NCBI GenBank assembly: GCA_031772625.1
Contig: CM062810.1
Location: forward strand, 458,557,731 to 458,621,730
Source of the DNA: Pinus tabuliformis
Taxonomy: Eukaryota > Streptophyta > Pinopsida > Pinales > Pinaceae
DNA length: 64,000 nucleotides
Direction: 5' to 3'
Positions 11,542 through 23,608 of the stretch are shown in pieces; the first letter of the stretch is position 1, and each line of letters opens with the position of its first letter. Position numbers and translations under genes: made by a program. The notes beneath the pieces were generated by a model. The model searched no databases and was not told where the DNA came from. It worked only from the letters and a program-made list of their open reading frames with translations.

Positions 11542-14500
11542 TTACTGGCAACGTATATTTACGAAGCGTTTTCCTGCACCGCGTCCTTTCATGACATGTT
11601 GACGAAGTCCCTGCATATGGATATTTCCAAGGTAATTTCTCCACTCGATCTTCTTAACATCAAATCCGAAATTCTCCTTTTCCTCTTCAGAAAGCTCTTG
11701 GAACAACTTCTCCAAGTTTGAGATATCAAATCTGGAGAAATATAAAAGCATGTTAACTTAGTGAAATGAAGAAGCAAAGATAGATATAGTCCCTGGTATA
11801 TTATTAGTCAAATGGAATGGCAAACCTATAGATAGTCCCGGGATTCGTCATAGTTATAAGAATATATGACTATCTGTAGGTGCTAAGCTTATTGGAGATA
11901 TTACACTGATATTTAGGATCTGATACTGACAATGACATATCAAATATAAGCCGTACTGCTTGTTCAGAGTCAATAATACCTAGCAGCATAAATCCCCTAC
12001 AAGTTCATTGCATCCAGAACTATCCTTGTGCCCAAATCGATTTTTGAGTCTCATAATTATCATAACAGCGGTAGCAAAATCTGATACTGACAATGACATA
12101 TCTAATGTAATCCGTACTTCTTGTTCAGAGTCTACCTAGCAACATAAATCCGCTACAAGTTCATTGCATCCAGAACTATACTTGTGCCCAAATCCATTTT
12201 TGAGTCTAATAATTATCTTAACAGCGGTAGCAAATAATATTTTTGCCAACTCACCTTCCTTTATAGAACAAGTATGGCTCGTAGACCCTGGACATGTATT
12301 TCGCTTGCTCAAGTGATTTCAGCGAAATGTTCTTCTGCTTCTGGGGCATATTTTCAGCAGCGTCCAATGCTTGATCACATAAGTCCTCCATGGTTGGAAA
12401 GCAGGTCATTTCCTTCAGCAATCTTACTGTTTTCCCTTTCTTATCGAAGTATGGATTACATCTGAAATGCTCAAATGTTATTTTCATGATGTCTTGGAAT
12501 CTTATAGGATTTGCAATGGAAGAAGCAGCGTGATAGATTTGTAAGCCAGGTATTCCAGCATGTTTAGCTATGGCTGCCAAAGTTGCATTTACTACCATGT
12601 CTACAGGTACCTGTAATTTCTATTCAAATGTTAAGATATTTAAGAAAAATGATAATCAAAAAAATACTATGAAGGGGCTGATATGAAATATTTGTGCAGT
12701 TTGTGATATAATTACAGTTACTAACCACATCGACCAGAGTATCTGGATCGGCAGAGAGACAAGATAGTTGTCCTTTTCCAAAGTGGGTCAGGATTGGATC
12801 AAGCATTCTGCAACCAGATTTTTCATTTTTAACTCATATTATCTAATGCAAATAATCGATGAGATTCCGGAAGTGATTTTAGTTACCGATGGCCTTGTAT
12901 CCATCCAGGAAAAGGTTGACTGTATGTGCTTTCAATGACACTCGGACGAACAATAACCACAGGAAAATCATCCCCACCACTTGCCATTAGCATCTCAGCC
13001 ATTGCCTTTGTGAAAACATAAGTATCCTGCCATCCGTATGTTCTTGCCCTGAACAAAATTTCCAAACACTTAAGATCTTGGAGGAAAGCACTACCAATAG
13101 AGTTTAACCTAACTAGATATTATTGCGAAGCTGTGTGCCAAGAAAAACAAACGATATAAGAGGGTCAAAATGTAACATTAATATGAATCTTAATGGCACC
13201 TTTCCATGCCCAAATCTCTCATTCTTTGAGCAATTTTCTTTTGTGAATCCAGTCCCTTGTTCAACTTGCAGGTTGCAAAGTTCGAAAATTCAATCTCAAA
13301 AGTCTCACGAGCTTTGCTTGCTAAATGAAATTCAGCTTCGATGTTCAAAGGCGGAGCAGATTCTACTTTCTCCTTAGCTACACTGTACCCCATCCGAAAC
13401 GGCTTCTCTAGTGCTCGACCCTGTCTTTGCCCATATACATACGCTGGAGTGAAAAAACCGTGTATTCCGTTAATGAAAAATTAATAATAAAAACTGAAGT
13501 GAAGGAAACCAAGCAGAACCTTAGCACATTCTTAGTAGAAATATTAGCAGAGCAAGGATGCGATAATGGGTACCCGTAGACAGGTGTGTGAAAAGTTGGA
13601 CCTTCTTGCAGCGTTTACCAAATTCAAAAAGGCGACAAACTCCTCTTGTGTTGGTTTTCAGCGCGACATCATACCTGCAACATACGATCGTGATGCTCAG
13701 TCATAGAATGTCTGCATTTTTTAATGCGAAATATAGCTTTTTAATATAAATTATCCTATTTATCAACATCAAAGCATTTAGCAAGACATGCAAAAACCTT
13801 TCATCAAATGTTGTATTGGCTGCTGAACTGACAATGATGTCAACTTCCTTTATGAGCAGATCGGCCATCTCCTCTTCTATTCCAAGATTATGTTGAGTCA
13901 TATCACCAGCTACAGGAACCAGTTTTGTCGATATGAATTTATGGAATTCATTGCCATATTTTTCACGTAAACCCTTGAATAACTCGGTGTCAACAACCTA
14001 AAAAACAGAATCATAGAAAGAACTCACGCGACTCATCGGCATAGTTTATTTTGGAATCAAATTCTTTCTCTGGTTAATAAATTGATGGAATTCAAGTTTG
14101 GTTGTGTGAGTTTGACAACAAAAAAAGATTCCCTGCTGCTATTACCTCATATATTTAACAAAATATATTAAGAAGTTATGAAGATCTATTTTAGGTAAAA
14201 TCGTTGATAAATAAATAATATGATAACCTGAGTTTTTTTACTGGAAAAAGAATTTTTGGGATTCACAATTCTATTATTAATATAGCTTATATAAATTAAA
14301 TTACTAATAAATGTTAATAAGTATTTATCTATAATATTAACACTTATTTTATTATATATCTTAACTTGCACAAATTAAAAAGAAAATGGAAAAAAATAAT
14401 TTTATTAGTAATTTTATTTTAAATCAACTTAGATCTTTGATCTCTCTTAATGGTTGAAAGATCCAATTAGACTAAAGCTCAAAAAATGCAGTAACTTGAC

Positions 14501-15160
14501 AAAATCAACTTTACTTTAACCATTCAACAAAAAATAATAATAAGAATTAATAAAAATAATAATAATAACATAGAATTTTTATTTTTATTATTTTAGTTTG
14601 AAGTTATTTTTATTTTAACTTAAGGTTTTATATTTTCATTATTTTATTTTTTTTGTTTACTCAACAACATATTACAACCTCTCTTCCTACTAGGTTGGAG
14701 AGTCTATGTCCATGCAACAATTATTATTATTATCATCATCATTAATCAGCCCAAATCCATCTTAACAAAATGTCTAGAAGGATCAAATCTCTTTTCCCTA
14801 TAAAAGAGATTTACACGTCAAAAAATTTGCTCCCCTAAACACTTGGTAGAACTAGAGTTAAGATAAATCTAGAATAGTTTAGTTATTAATTGTAATTAAT
14901 TATGATAATTATTATAGTTATAATTTTTAATTCTTTATTGTTTTAACTTTATTTTAATTTTTTATATAAATTTGCTCAGAAAAAATATTTTGATTAATAA
15001 TTAATAACTATAATTATTAGTTTTTTATTTTATTTTATTTTTATGTAATTTAATTGAACGAAAGTGTTTACAAGATAGGATAGCAAAATGCATGGCCACA
15101 TGTCTTCTAGAGCCATATAGCACCCCTCCACACAACTTTCTTTATATATATATCTATCTA

Positions 15161-15214
<54 letters not shown>

Positions 15215-16867
15215 CTTTACCATGGAAATATTTAATTTGTAAATAGTTATTTCTACAATTCACTCGGCCAATAACATGGCTTATTAATATTACATTCTTA
15301 ATATGACATTTGTTGATATGACATTTTTTTAATTAATTAATTTGAGATAAATTAATTAAAAAAGCATAATTGATAAATCTTAACCCTTTTGTGAATACTA
15401 CTATGAATGTTCTAGCATATTCCATAGAAATTAAATTTTTACCATCCACCTAATAATTATTCATAATTAAATTAAAATTACGAAAGATATATTCTAAAAT
15501 ATACTACTATGAATATTCCAATATATTCCATGAAAGTTAAAAGCTATACCATCTAGTTAACCATTATTAATAATTAAAATAAAATTGTGAAAAACCTATT
15601 TTAAAATAAACACACCTATTAACATAATTTAAAATTAATAATAATTTTTATGTAAAAATTATCTTACAATTTTACAAATTTAAAATACATATTAAACTAT
15701 AATTTTAATAAAAAAATATTAAATTTTTGACACAAATATTCTATTTGCCGATGATTATCACTTCTAATAATTAATATATAAAACAAATTGAAACATTGAA
15801 ATGCAGAGTTAACTATTAACTTTGTAGTTGGGTTATGAAACATTTTATTTAATTGAATATATAACAGTGTAAAGATGAATCAAGATAAAATAATCAAAAT
15901 CAAAATTACACCAAACAAACCACCAATAAAATATATTAATCATTATACCGAATCTTCACCGAACTCCAAACCAGGAAATGTACGAGGGCCTTCCGAAATA
16001 AAGAAACTGAAATCACTAGAAAGAGATAACTACTTTGCCACAACTCTGCACCTATGATACCGAGGATTCAAAAAGAGTTTTTTTTTAACAAAATTGGTTA
16101 GGAATAGGGGATCTATATATATATATAAGATCGCTTTGTCTACATCGTCGAGATCGATGACTCGACAGCTTATAGTTAAGAAGAGCAGCAAAGCCTAGAT
16201 CATAAAATCAACTCTGGTTAATCTCAACCATATTCCACTACAACAGCAGAGAATACATCAAGTTTTGGAATCCGGATTTATCTTACCTCATTCTTCAATC
16301 TTTTTAATGCAGAAGCGGAATCTTCAGCTCTGATTATCAAAAACAAATTTCCTACATCTGGTTGCATTCTTAATATTTTCTCTATAAGCACTGCAATATA
16401 TAAAACACATAATGTTTAGTATACAACTGTGAAGTAAAATGAAAAACAGATAATATCCTAAGGAAGTACCTTTTACCTTTTCCAACGAAACCAGTGGCAC
16501 CTGTGATGAGAAAGTTCTTGTCCTTCATAAAATCTATAATTCCCAGACCCTTGAATGGAGCTATAGCAGAGATGCTTGTTGTAGCAATTCCCTCCATTAT
16601 TGTCACACTGCTACTTGCTGTGTCCGGTAATCCACTTGATCTTCGCTCATCTGAGAAAAAAGTGCCTTCAGAATTACATGAAGTTCTTGACTTCTTACAT
16701 ACCCAATATCCTTTCTTGTGCTCGCTTAGTACAAAGTTGGACAAAGACCTAGAGAACGAAATGGTTTTCTTGATTGGGAGGAGAAATTCCGATTTCTTAT
16801 CAAAATAATTAGCAGACGAAAACTTCCCAGAATTCTTTAGATGCAAAACTACTTGTGATGTGGCCAT
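11542..16867 (-). CDS. Fatty acyl reductase, MALE STERILITY 2-like, plastid-targeted
   Basis: Nine exons on the minus strand: 16867-16477, 16390-16287, 13997-13798, 13674-13574, 13443-13200, 13048-12887, 12807-12726, 12610-12255, 11731-11542. All introns are GT-AG and the phases join to 1830 nt, 609 residues plus TAA, without a stop. The first ~100 residues are Ser/Lys-rich without domain similarity, fitting a plastid transit peptide. A Rossmann NADPH site (GATGFVG, residues 123-129) follows, then STAYVYGQRQGR, the YxxxK pair (YVFTK, 357-361), and a C-terminal male-sterility domain ending ...GKRFVNIRCQ. The family reduces fatty acyl-ACP or acyl-CoA to fatty alcohol; Arabidopsis MS2 does so in tapetal plastids for sporopollenin. 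Tapetal role here is inferred. A TATA-like word (GCATATATC on the minus strand, 16918-16926) lies about 55 bases upstream of the ATG. The gene looks functional. Confidence 0.94.
11918..12234 (+). repeat. 161-bp tandem duplication inside intron 8
   Basis: Two copies (11918-12078 and 12079-12234) share ATCTGATACTGACAATGACA, TTCATTGCATCCAGAACTAT and TTTTTGAGTCT, ending AACAGCGGTAGCAAA. They differ at roughly ten positions and by small indels. They lie wholly in intron 8 (12254-11732) of the reductase and leave the splice sites untouched. Confidence 0.9.
13998..16286 (-). other. Large AT-rich intron 2 of the reductase gene
   Basis: This 2289-bp intron is far longer than the others (79-523 bp). 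It is AT-rich and contains a TA microsatellite (15137-15211) and a near-duplicated block at about 15398-15590 (ACTACTATGAATGTTC and ACTACTATGAATATTC with shared flanks). I see no transposase or RT similarity; a non-coding insertion could explain its length. Confidence 0.7.
15137..15211 (+). repeat. TA-rich microsatellite
   Basis: A tract of TATA with a short (TCTA)n interruption followed by about 25 uninterrupted TA units, in intron 2 of the reductase. It is likely length-polymorphic. Confidence 0.97.
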
Positions 16868-17427
16868 GACAGCGTGGGGCTTTAGCAGAATGGTGGAAGT
16901 CGATTGGCAACGGCCAGAAGATATATGCAGGGAAATGCATTTATGTTTAAAGTTGTGTAGTTATAGGTTAAATATTGGTGGAATTATTGTAAATGGATTT
17001 CAGACACCAAAATTCCAGAAGCAATAATGTAATTCTATATGGGTGACCCCTCCAAAGAATTGTGGGCAGATATGAGTGACCCGTCTAAAAATTTGTTAGA
17101 GCAAACTATAATCACTTTTTTGAATTTAATATTTTCAAAATTTTGTTTAATGCAAACTATAATCACTTTTTTTGAATCTAATATTTTCAAATTTGATGGT
17201 AAAACAAAAATCAATTAATTGTTTGAACTGGTTTCTAATTTTCCAAAAATTCCTTGAATATGCAATTAAGTAATAAAAATCTTTTACATCTCTCTTTTAA
17301 GAAATAAAAACAATATGTATCGTCTTGTCACTTTCCATGCACTAAATTTAATAAGAAAACGATGCATATCCTTTGGCCTTTAGCCTATGCCATTAAAAGG
17401 TTGACCAGCCTCCAGCGAGTGGGCAAT

Positions 17428-17690
17428 GCTCTAAGCTTTTGTCAGAACTTACACCAGCCAAATTGAATACAATACAATAACCACGAAAATGATAGATCCT
17501 AAGCTTCTGTCAGAATTTAGATGAGTCAAATTGAATACTCTACAACAACCACGATTGAATACTTTTTCTGTGGGGAAAAACCACGATTGAATACCCTACA
17601 ACAACCACGAAAAGCACAGATCCTAAGCTTTTGTCAGAATTTACACAAGTCAAATTGAATACTCTGCAACAACCCCGAAAAGCACAAAAT
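17428..17690 (+). repeat. Three-copy repeat
   Basis: Units start with CTAAGCTTTTGTCAGAATTT or a variant, followed by CAAATTGAATACTCTACAAC and AACCACGAAAAGCACA. The middle unit carries an internal duplication of the ACCACGATTGAATAC segment. Function unknown. Confidence 0.85.
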
Positions 17691-17960
17691 TAAATTAAAT
17701 AAGATTTTGATTCATGGGACCAAGGCTTCAATGATACATGGAGATCTGAGCCTTAGCTAATCGAATTTTGATTTGAAAGTTTACATGCAACTGAGCTTCC
17801 ACCCATCAGATTTTCAGTTATGGTGTTTTTTTACAGAAGGATTTTCCCACTTGAAGGACGGTAACCGTTATCTTACTCAACTAAACATCCATTAAAACAT
17901 GTACGGTGTGGATTTAGACTGCAACTTTTTCTTTCCACCGGATTTTCGCCAGGGAACTTT

Positions 17961-18447
17961 CCTCGAGCCCATTCTAACCACATGGCCTCCATGATATCAC
18001 TCATTCCCGTGAGCCTTACTTGGAGGAATGGCATGACTCATGAGGGATGTACAACTAAGCGCCTTGATATATATGTTTTTTTATAGTTGGACAGCTGTGT
18101 AATAATGTGAGAAGATTTGAATCTTGGATAAGCCAAGAAAAATCTTGTACCATCTTCCATTTTTTCTTTATTGACTTGGATTTGGGGAACACAAAAATAA
18201 TTATTCCTCGAGCCCATTCTAACCCCATGGCCTCCATGATATCACTCTTTCCCGTGAGCCCTTACTTGGAGGAATGGCATGACTCCTGAGGGATGTACAA
18301 CCCTTGATATATATGTTTTTTTATCGTTGGACAGCTGTGTAATAATGTGAGAAGATTTGAATCTTGGATAAGCCAAGAAAAATCTTGTACCATCTTCCAT
18401 TTTTTCTTTATTGACTTGGATTTGGGGAACACAAAAATAATTATTCT
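17961..18447 (+). repeat. 245-bp tandem duplication
   Basis: The segment starting CCTCGAGCCCATTCTAAC at 17961 is repeated from 18206. Both copies share GGCCTCCATGATATCACTC, TGGACAGCTGTGTAATAATG and the end TTTGGGGAACACAAAAATAA. The second copy lacks a few bases after ATGTACAAC. No gene similarity is seen. Confidence 0.93.
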
Positions 18448-18456
18448 TTTAGATTT

Positions 18457-18985
18457 TGTAAGATCCTAAACAGCGAATCAATAGATCTGGAATATTTCAG
18501 TGATTTTATTGAAATATTAACGAGTTAAACATACAACACAAGGGATTTAAAAAGAACATGAAGCCTTTATCTATATTATTAACTAAAGAAAATAGTATAT
18601 GCCGATACAATAATATCAAAGCTCTTAAAATGACATGCACGACTGCTCATCAAAAGAGAAAAAAAGACACTCAAGCACAATCGTAGACCCTCAATGGATC
18701 CACGAGACAGTTACACCCACGAGGTTTTCGTCCTTGGGATCAAACTAGAACTGGCCTTGCCAAGTTCTCAACAAAGACAAAATAGATGGACAACTGAGGA
18801 TGATCCCAATTCCTAGCTCCCATCCCTTTTATAGGCTTGATGGACTCTCTAGAATCCTTATTTTATTATTTTCCCTCAAAAAATGAAGGCAAATACTATG
18901 AGTACATACCATTGGCAAGTGCCACAGTAAATACCATGGAAAGATTCCATCCATTTTGACCATATCAAAAAAAAGGAATATTACA
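18457..18985 (-). repeat. Putative 3' LTR of an old gypsy-like element
   Basis: The segment starts TGTAAGATCC and ends GGAATATTACA, short inverted ends of an LTR. Directly inside (18986-19030) read on the minus strand is a stretch with GGGCAAGCAATCTTTGGGCG then GAGGATT, the purine-rich tract position in several plant gypsy elements. No second copy was found in the window, so this is inferred from the ends and the tract only. Confidence 0.5.
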
Positions 18986-19103
18986 AATCCTCACGCCCAA
19001 AGATTGCTTGCCCTCAAGAAATCCACTTCTATCCACAGTAGAAGCATATGTACATTGATACCATGATCCCATACAAATCAGTGTGTTATTTCATGCCTCC
19101 ATG

Positions 19104-19670
19104 TTAAATGATCCTAAATGGATCCTTCGATACCTCGATCCCAAACAATCCTCCGACCAATCTTGCCCTCATAGATTCACTTGGATCCCAATGCCACCTA
19201 AGTCTTGGGATCTGTGGGTTATGATACCATGTCAGCCCCCCATCATTGCCTGTGCCTAAGGGCCCAAGCTGCGATATGCCCTTGGCTAAGAGTATCCTCC
19301 TAGGAATCATCCCATCAATAGAGTTCCAACTCATAATCTCTCGCCAATCCATCCTATAGGAAGGATTTAATGCATGAATACATGCACATGGAATAAGTCT
19401 ACTATGTTGATGTGGCCCGATGCTCAACTCATGTTGCTCCAACCGGTCACCCAACATGATCCATTTGGAGAACTCTGCCCCACTCTCCCTAATGTATAAA
19501 GGTGGGTTGGTAGTGTTGCAATCCCTATCTATGTATTCCTGTAGAGGGCTGCTTTGGAACTCCCAACTATGCTTCTCTTGCTGCCTTCTGAGGGACTTGA
19601 GTCGTTCCTCAACACTAGATAGCTTGAATGTTAACTCGATTAATAACCTTATGAGCTCCTCAATTTTCAT
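19104..19670 (-). CDS. Element-associated ORF, coiled-coil start, unknown function
   Basis: A 188-residue open frame starts MKIEELIRLLIEL with heptad-like Leu/Ile spacing to about residue 35 (SVEERLKSLRRQQEKH). It then has an unrecognised region rich in Trp, Pro and Gly (SGAEFSKWIMLGDRLE, DWREIMSWNS, LTWYHNPQIPRLRWHWDP). It lies just upstream, in the sense direction, of the putative 3' LTR, the position of the last ORF of a gypsy element. The coiled coil followed by a compact domain could be a gag-type or accessory protein. I do not recognise a family. Confidence 0.45.
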   Translation of the reverse strand: MKIEELIRLLIELTFKLSSVEERLKSLRRQQEKHSWEFQSSPLQEYIDRDCNTTNPPLYIRESGAEFSKWIMLGDRLEQHELSIGPHQHSRLIPCACIHALNPSYRMDWREIMSWNSIDGMIPRRILLAKGISQLGPLGTGNDGGLTWYHNPQIPRLRWHWDPSESMRARLVGGLFGIEVSKDPFRII

Positions 19671-20311
19671 GTTCTCTTGTAAGAAAATGCCTCGACCTGT
19701 CTAAATCCTCTGCTTCAACATCATAGGATCTGTCTTGGAATGCTTAATCTTTTCTCGATAATCTCCTCCTAGAAATTTTGGTGCCCGGTTGAATGTCTCT
19801 GCATTTGTCCACACCAAATGCCCAACTATCACAATGTCAACTTGAACCTTTGACTATCTCTCCGGAAATGGCTCATCCTACATGCTATGTTTGTCATTGT
19901 GCTCCTTGTGATCATTCTCAACATGTTGGTTCACTACTACTCACTCCTCACTTAAGTCTCCATGAATGTCTTCTTCTTGACCTTCAACACCTATGGGGAC
20001 AATCTGTTGTTCATCCTCTCTGGTTATCAAACACGGATGCACTAGTGGACTGCTATCTACACTTTATTTCTCATACTCTTCATGGATGTCCCCATGGAGA
20101 TCTATGGACTCAACTATATAAGAGTCTACCACATTGTTAGGAATTATTTCCTCCTTCCTTTTCCCATGTATTTCTAAGTGCTTGTCAAGTTGGTTGATTA
20201 TCATTGCTTCGTTCAACAAGTCTTTTTTAATAACATTGTGTTGTTTCTCACCATCTATACTTGGTTTCTCGAATCCTTCTTGGGTGCTCTTCTAAAAACC
20301 AATGAACCCAA

Positions 20312-20316
20312 CTATA
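20312..20316 (+). repeat. Target-site duplication CTATA (left)
   Basis: Identical to 26049-26053 and directly adjacent to the LTR start at 20317, fixing one end of the gag-only copia element. Confidence 0.9.
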
Positions 20317-21611
20317 TGTTGAAGAATCTAGGGCAATCAGGTGTAGTGTGATTCTTCTTTATTTGATAACAATTTGTGATTCACTTTGACAATTTATCTT
20401 CTTCTTCTTTTTAGTGTGTGTGTTTCATCAAACTGCTACCAAAACAAAATAACAAGAACACAAAGTTTGGCTCTCTGTGAGGGACAAAACCTCTCCACTC
20501 TTGAGAGGAAAACCCTTGGTAAGTTTTCTCTTATTGAAGCTTCTTATTTGAACAACTCTCAAACCCTAGACCCTTGACTAGGATATCCTTCAAGAATATG
20601 TCAAATCCTTCCTCTTTCTGCACTATAACTTTAGGCACATGGACCTCTTTCTTCTGGCACTTTGCTCCTTATTACTTCGTCCTTTTTTTGTTGCTTGTCT
20701 AAGTCGAACTTCTTTTCTTCTTAGGAGAAACCCTAGAACATTTAGTGCTTCTTTACATCGCTATAGAGAGAACCTTCTTCACTTTCCTTAGGAGACCTTG
20801 TACACCTAGTTATACATCCGAATCAGGCCTCTAAATGTGCTGCCTTCAATTGTTGTCAAATCCGCAAAAGTTCACTTCTGAAATCTTCATACGTGTGGAC
20901 AGAAACCCTAAAACAGTCCTCTTATCTTTGTTGTCTTTTCCTTCCTTATTCGTTGGATGGGGAGGCCTTATAGGCCTTGTTTATTGGCCCAAAATAGAGA
21001 TATTTGTCACTGTGATTTTCTGTTGTAATGACCACAGGAAGACCTTCCTTTCTCGCACATGTGACTGTGTTGATTCTAGAAACATAGTGCCTTCAACCTC
21101 GACTTCTTTCTCCCTTGCTTCTCTGCCCTAGAAGAATTATTTTTCTTGGCTTCCTTCATTAGACTTATCCTCTTTCTCTTGCAGATTTCAAAGCTCCATT
21201 AATGTCAAATGAGGAGCGGACAACCTTTATAAATGGAGGTTTATCCCTCCTCTTCAGGCCAACTTGACTGTCCATTAGGCCGACTTGATAGTTTCATCAT
21301 AATTCATCTTTTGTTCATTATTTGGCTGCTTGGAGACTTCGTTGGTGCTAGGAGAGGATTTGACTTGTCTTCGAGGTGTTCCCATGACCTTGTATGTTTA
21401 CATACATGATGTAACATGCCCTCAAAGGGTATCATCATAACTACATTTTGACTTTTTCTCTCTAGAAGCACTTCAAAATGTGCTTGACCTATTTTCAATA
21501 AGCAAGAAACTCATTGACAAATAATATCAAAATAATTTCTCTTTTCTTGAATAAATAAAAATATCAAAATTAGATTTATGAAGAGCAAACCTCGTTACAT
21601 TTCCTTCAACA
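20317..21611 (-). repeat. 3' LTR of the gag-only copia element
   Basis: 1295 bp, starting TGTTGAAGAATCTAGGGCAA and ending TTCCTTCAACA. It aligns along its length with 24801-26048, with scattered substitutions and an extra ~40 bp near 20340-20385. Confidence 0.93.
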
Positions 21612-23608
21612 CTCCCTCTTAACTAGGGAGGTATTCATACAACATTACAAGGTGTTTAGAAATTTTCAATCTTGAAGAATTCACATAAGAGAAATCGAAT
21701 TAGCATTGCATCTGTTATAGCATCATATCCGTCAGCATTGTCATAGTGCATGAACTTCACTAACATCTCAGCCTCTTTACGAGACCCTGAGCTACAATGC
21801 TGGTGAGACCAATGATTTATAGACACCTTCATCATTGTCTCTCAAGGTACATACCCACCCGGGTGTTCTCCAAGTATGACCTTCTAGGACTATTCTTATC
21901 TCAGGTTCCCAGCCCTTAAAGAATATCGGTCCTCTTGCCTACTCTTGTCTTGGATTCCCTACACATCCTCAAAGAGTATTAGATGCCAGATGATTACCCA
22001 ATCCTCCCATTATTTATTCCCAAGTGAAGACAAGAATGTTGTGTCTATATTGTGTGTACATTTCCATTCATGGCCTTCATCTAGACTTGCAGTTGTTAGT
22101 CCTGGTCTAGTGCATGACCCATGGAATGGAAAACACAATTGTCACTCCTTTGTAATCAGGGGTGATCCAAAACTCCCTCTTGATCAGGGACCTGTCAGAG
22201 TTCTCTCTTAACTGGGGACGCTTTCCTTCATCAGCAGCTTCTTCTTTGTGGATCCTTTAGCTACTTGATCTCCTTCCTTTCTTGATGTAATGAAGTCTTT
22301 GTTTGAACTTCTTCTAGGTAGGGCACAATCCATCGATCACTTTCCTCCCTGGTTTGTCAAGTCATTGCTTCCTTTGAGGAAAGTAGCTTTCATGTCATAT
22401 ATCAGGTTTTCTTGTCATCGTGGCTACAAATTTGTCATCTTTTCCATGCTTCAAAATATTCTTCTCGTGGATGCTTCGTTGTACTTGCTTGTTTACATGC
22501 TTCAACCTAGTAGCTCATCATGACTTCATCCTAATATTTCTTCAACATTGCATTTTGCTGGATGGTTTCTTCATCACGACATCTTCGTAGAGTAGAATCA
22601 ATTATTTGCACCTTTTATATCTACAAGGCCTTCATAGGTGTCAAGGGTCCTTTCTCCGTTTTTCAAAGTTCTCCTGCCTTCTTTCGGGAGATATCTTCAA
22701 AGCAGTTTTGTCAGATAGTGATTTTTGGTGATCATGGTGTTCTTCACATGCTTGATCTCTTTCTTCATTTGCTTCTTCTCAGATTGATAGGTCAACTATC
22801 TAATGCTTCTTGTGAGAGAATTCCTTCATTGCTTGCTTTCTGGACTTGTCAGCATTTCTTCTTGGTTCTTAGTCAGCAACCTTATGCTCCTTATGTGAGC
22901 ATATTCTTTTGTTGACCTTCGTTCCATTGTGGTACATGCTTTAGAGCATGTTCTTGGTGAAAGAGATTCTTTCATGCTAGATCATGTTATAGAACTATAC
23001 CCATGACTCAATCATATGATAACATGACTAAACTTTAATGCATACATACATCATCTTGATTCTCCTTTGATCATCCTTTGGTGTGGCCCTTCTTGCTTCA
23101 TCTTAGCTTGCCTGCATATCATTCTTTTCTTGAAACCCATGAATGGGATTCCTAATGATACATTTGCTTTGGACCATGAACTTTGTTTTGAAGATTCCAT
23201 TATAGGATCTTAAAGATCATTGCCTTGCAAATGTTTCCTTTCTTTTGATGATCTAGGTATTCTAAGATTCTTATCATGATCAATTTTCTTTCATCATGTA
23301 TGAGGTCCTATACTAGGTATGCTTCTTCTACATGAATATCTTGAGCTATATCTGCCATACTCCTATATTCTAGAAGATATTTCTACTTATGCATTTTTGT
23401 TCTTATCATAAATGCTACATCTACATGAGTATCTAAAACTCTATGTACATCATGCTGCTAGATTCTAGAGGATGTTTCTAGTCATGCAATTTTAATTTAT
23501 TCCTACATGCTTCTATTCTACTCAAAACTTTGAAAGAAGTCTAGAAGTAAAGAGTTTGACCTAGTCATAGTAGAGATCTAGAGGATCTTCCTTCTTTTGC
23601 TTATTTCC

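Larger units (their letters stand above)
17050..18456. other. Upstream spacer of the reductase gene with local duplications
   Basis: No gene is recognised. It contains a three-copy repeat at 17428-17690 and a 245-bp duplication at 17961-18447, described separately, plus a short direct repeat (GCAAACTATAATCACTTTTT) at about 17101 and 17152. It separates the reductase from the retroelement mosaic that begins near 18457. Confidence 0.6.

Noticed and set aside
15875-16057. Short plus-strand frame in intron 2
   Set aside because: Only 60 codons, opposite to the gene, low-complexity Lys/Asn-rich; no support.
20835-21131. Plus-strand frame with LLSLLSFPSLFVGWGGLIGLVYW text suggesting a membrane protein
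   Set aside because: Inside an LTR; the matching region of the other LTR (25270-25600) does not keep the frame.
22290-22915. Several plus-strand open frames with hydrophobic text inside the gag-only copia element
   Set aside because: Opposite to the element's coding strand, T-rich, and without any protein similarity I recognise.
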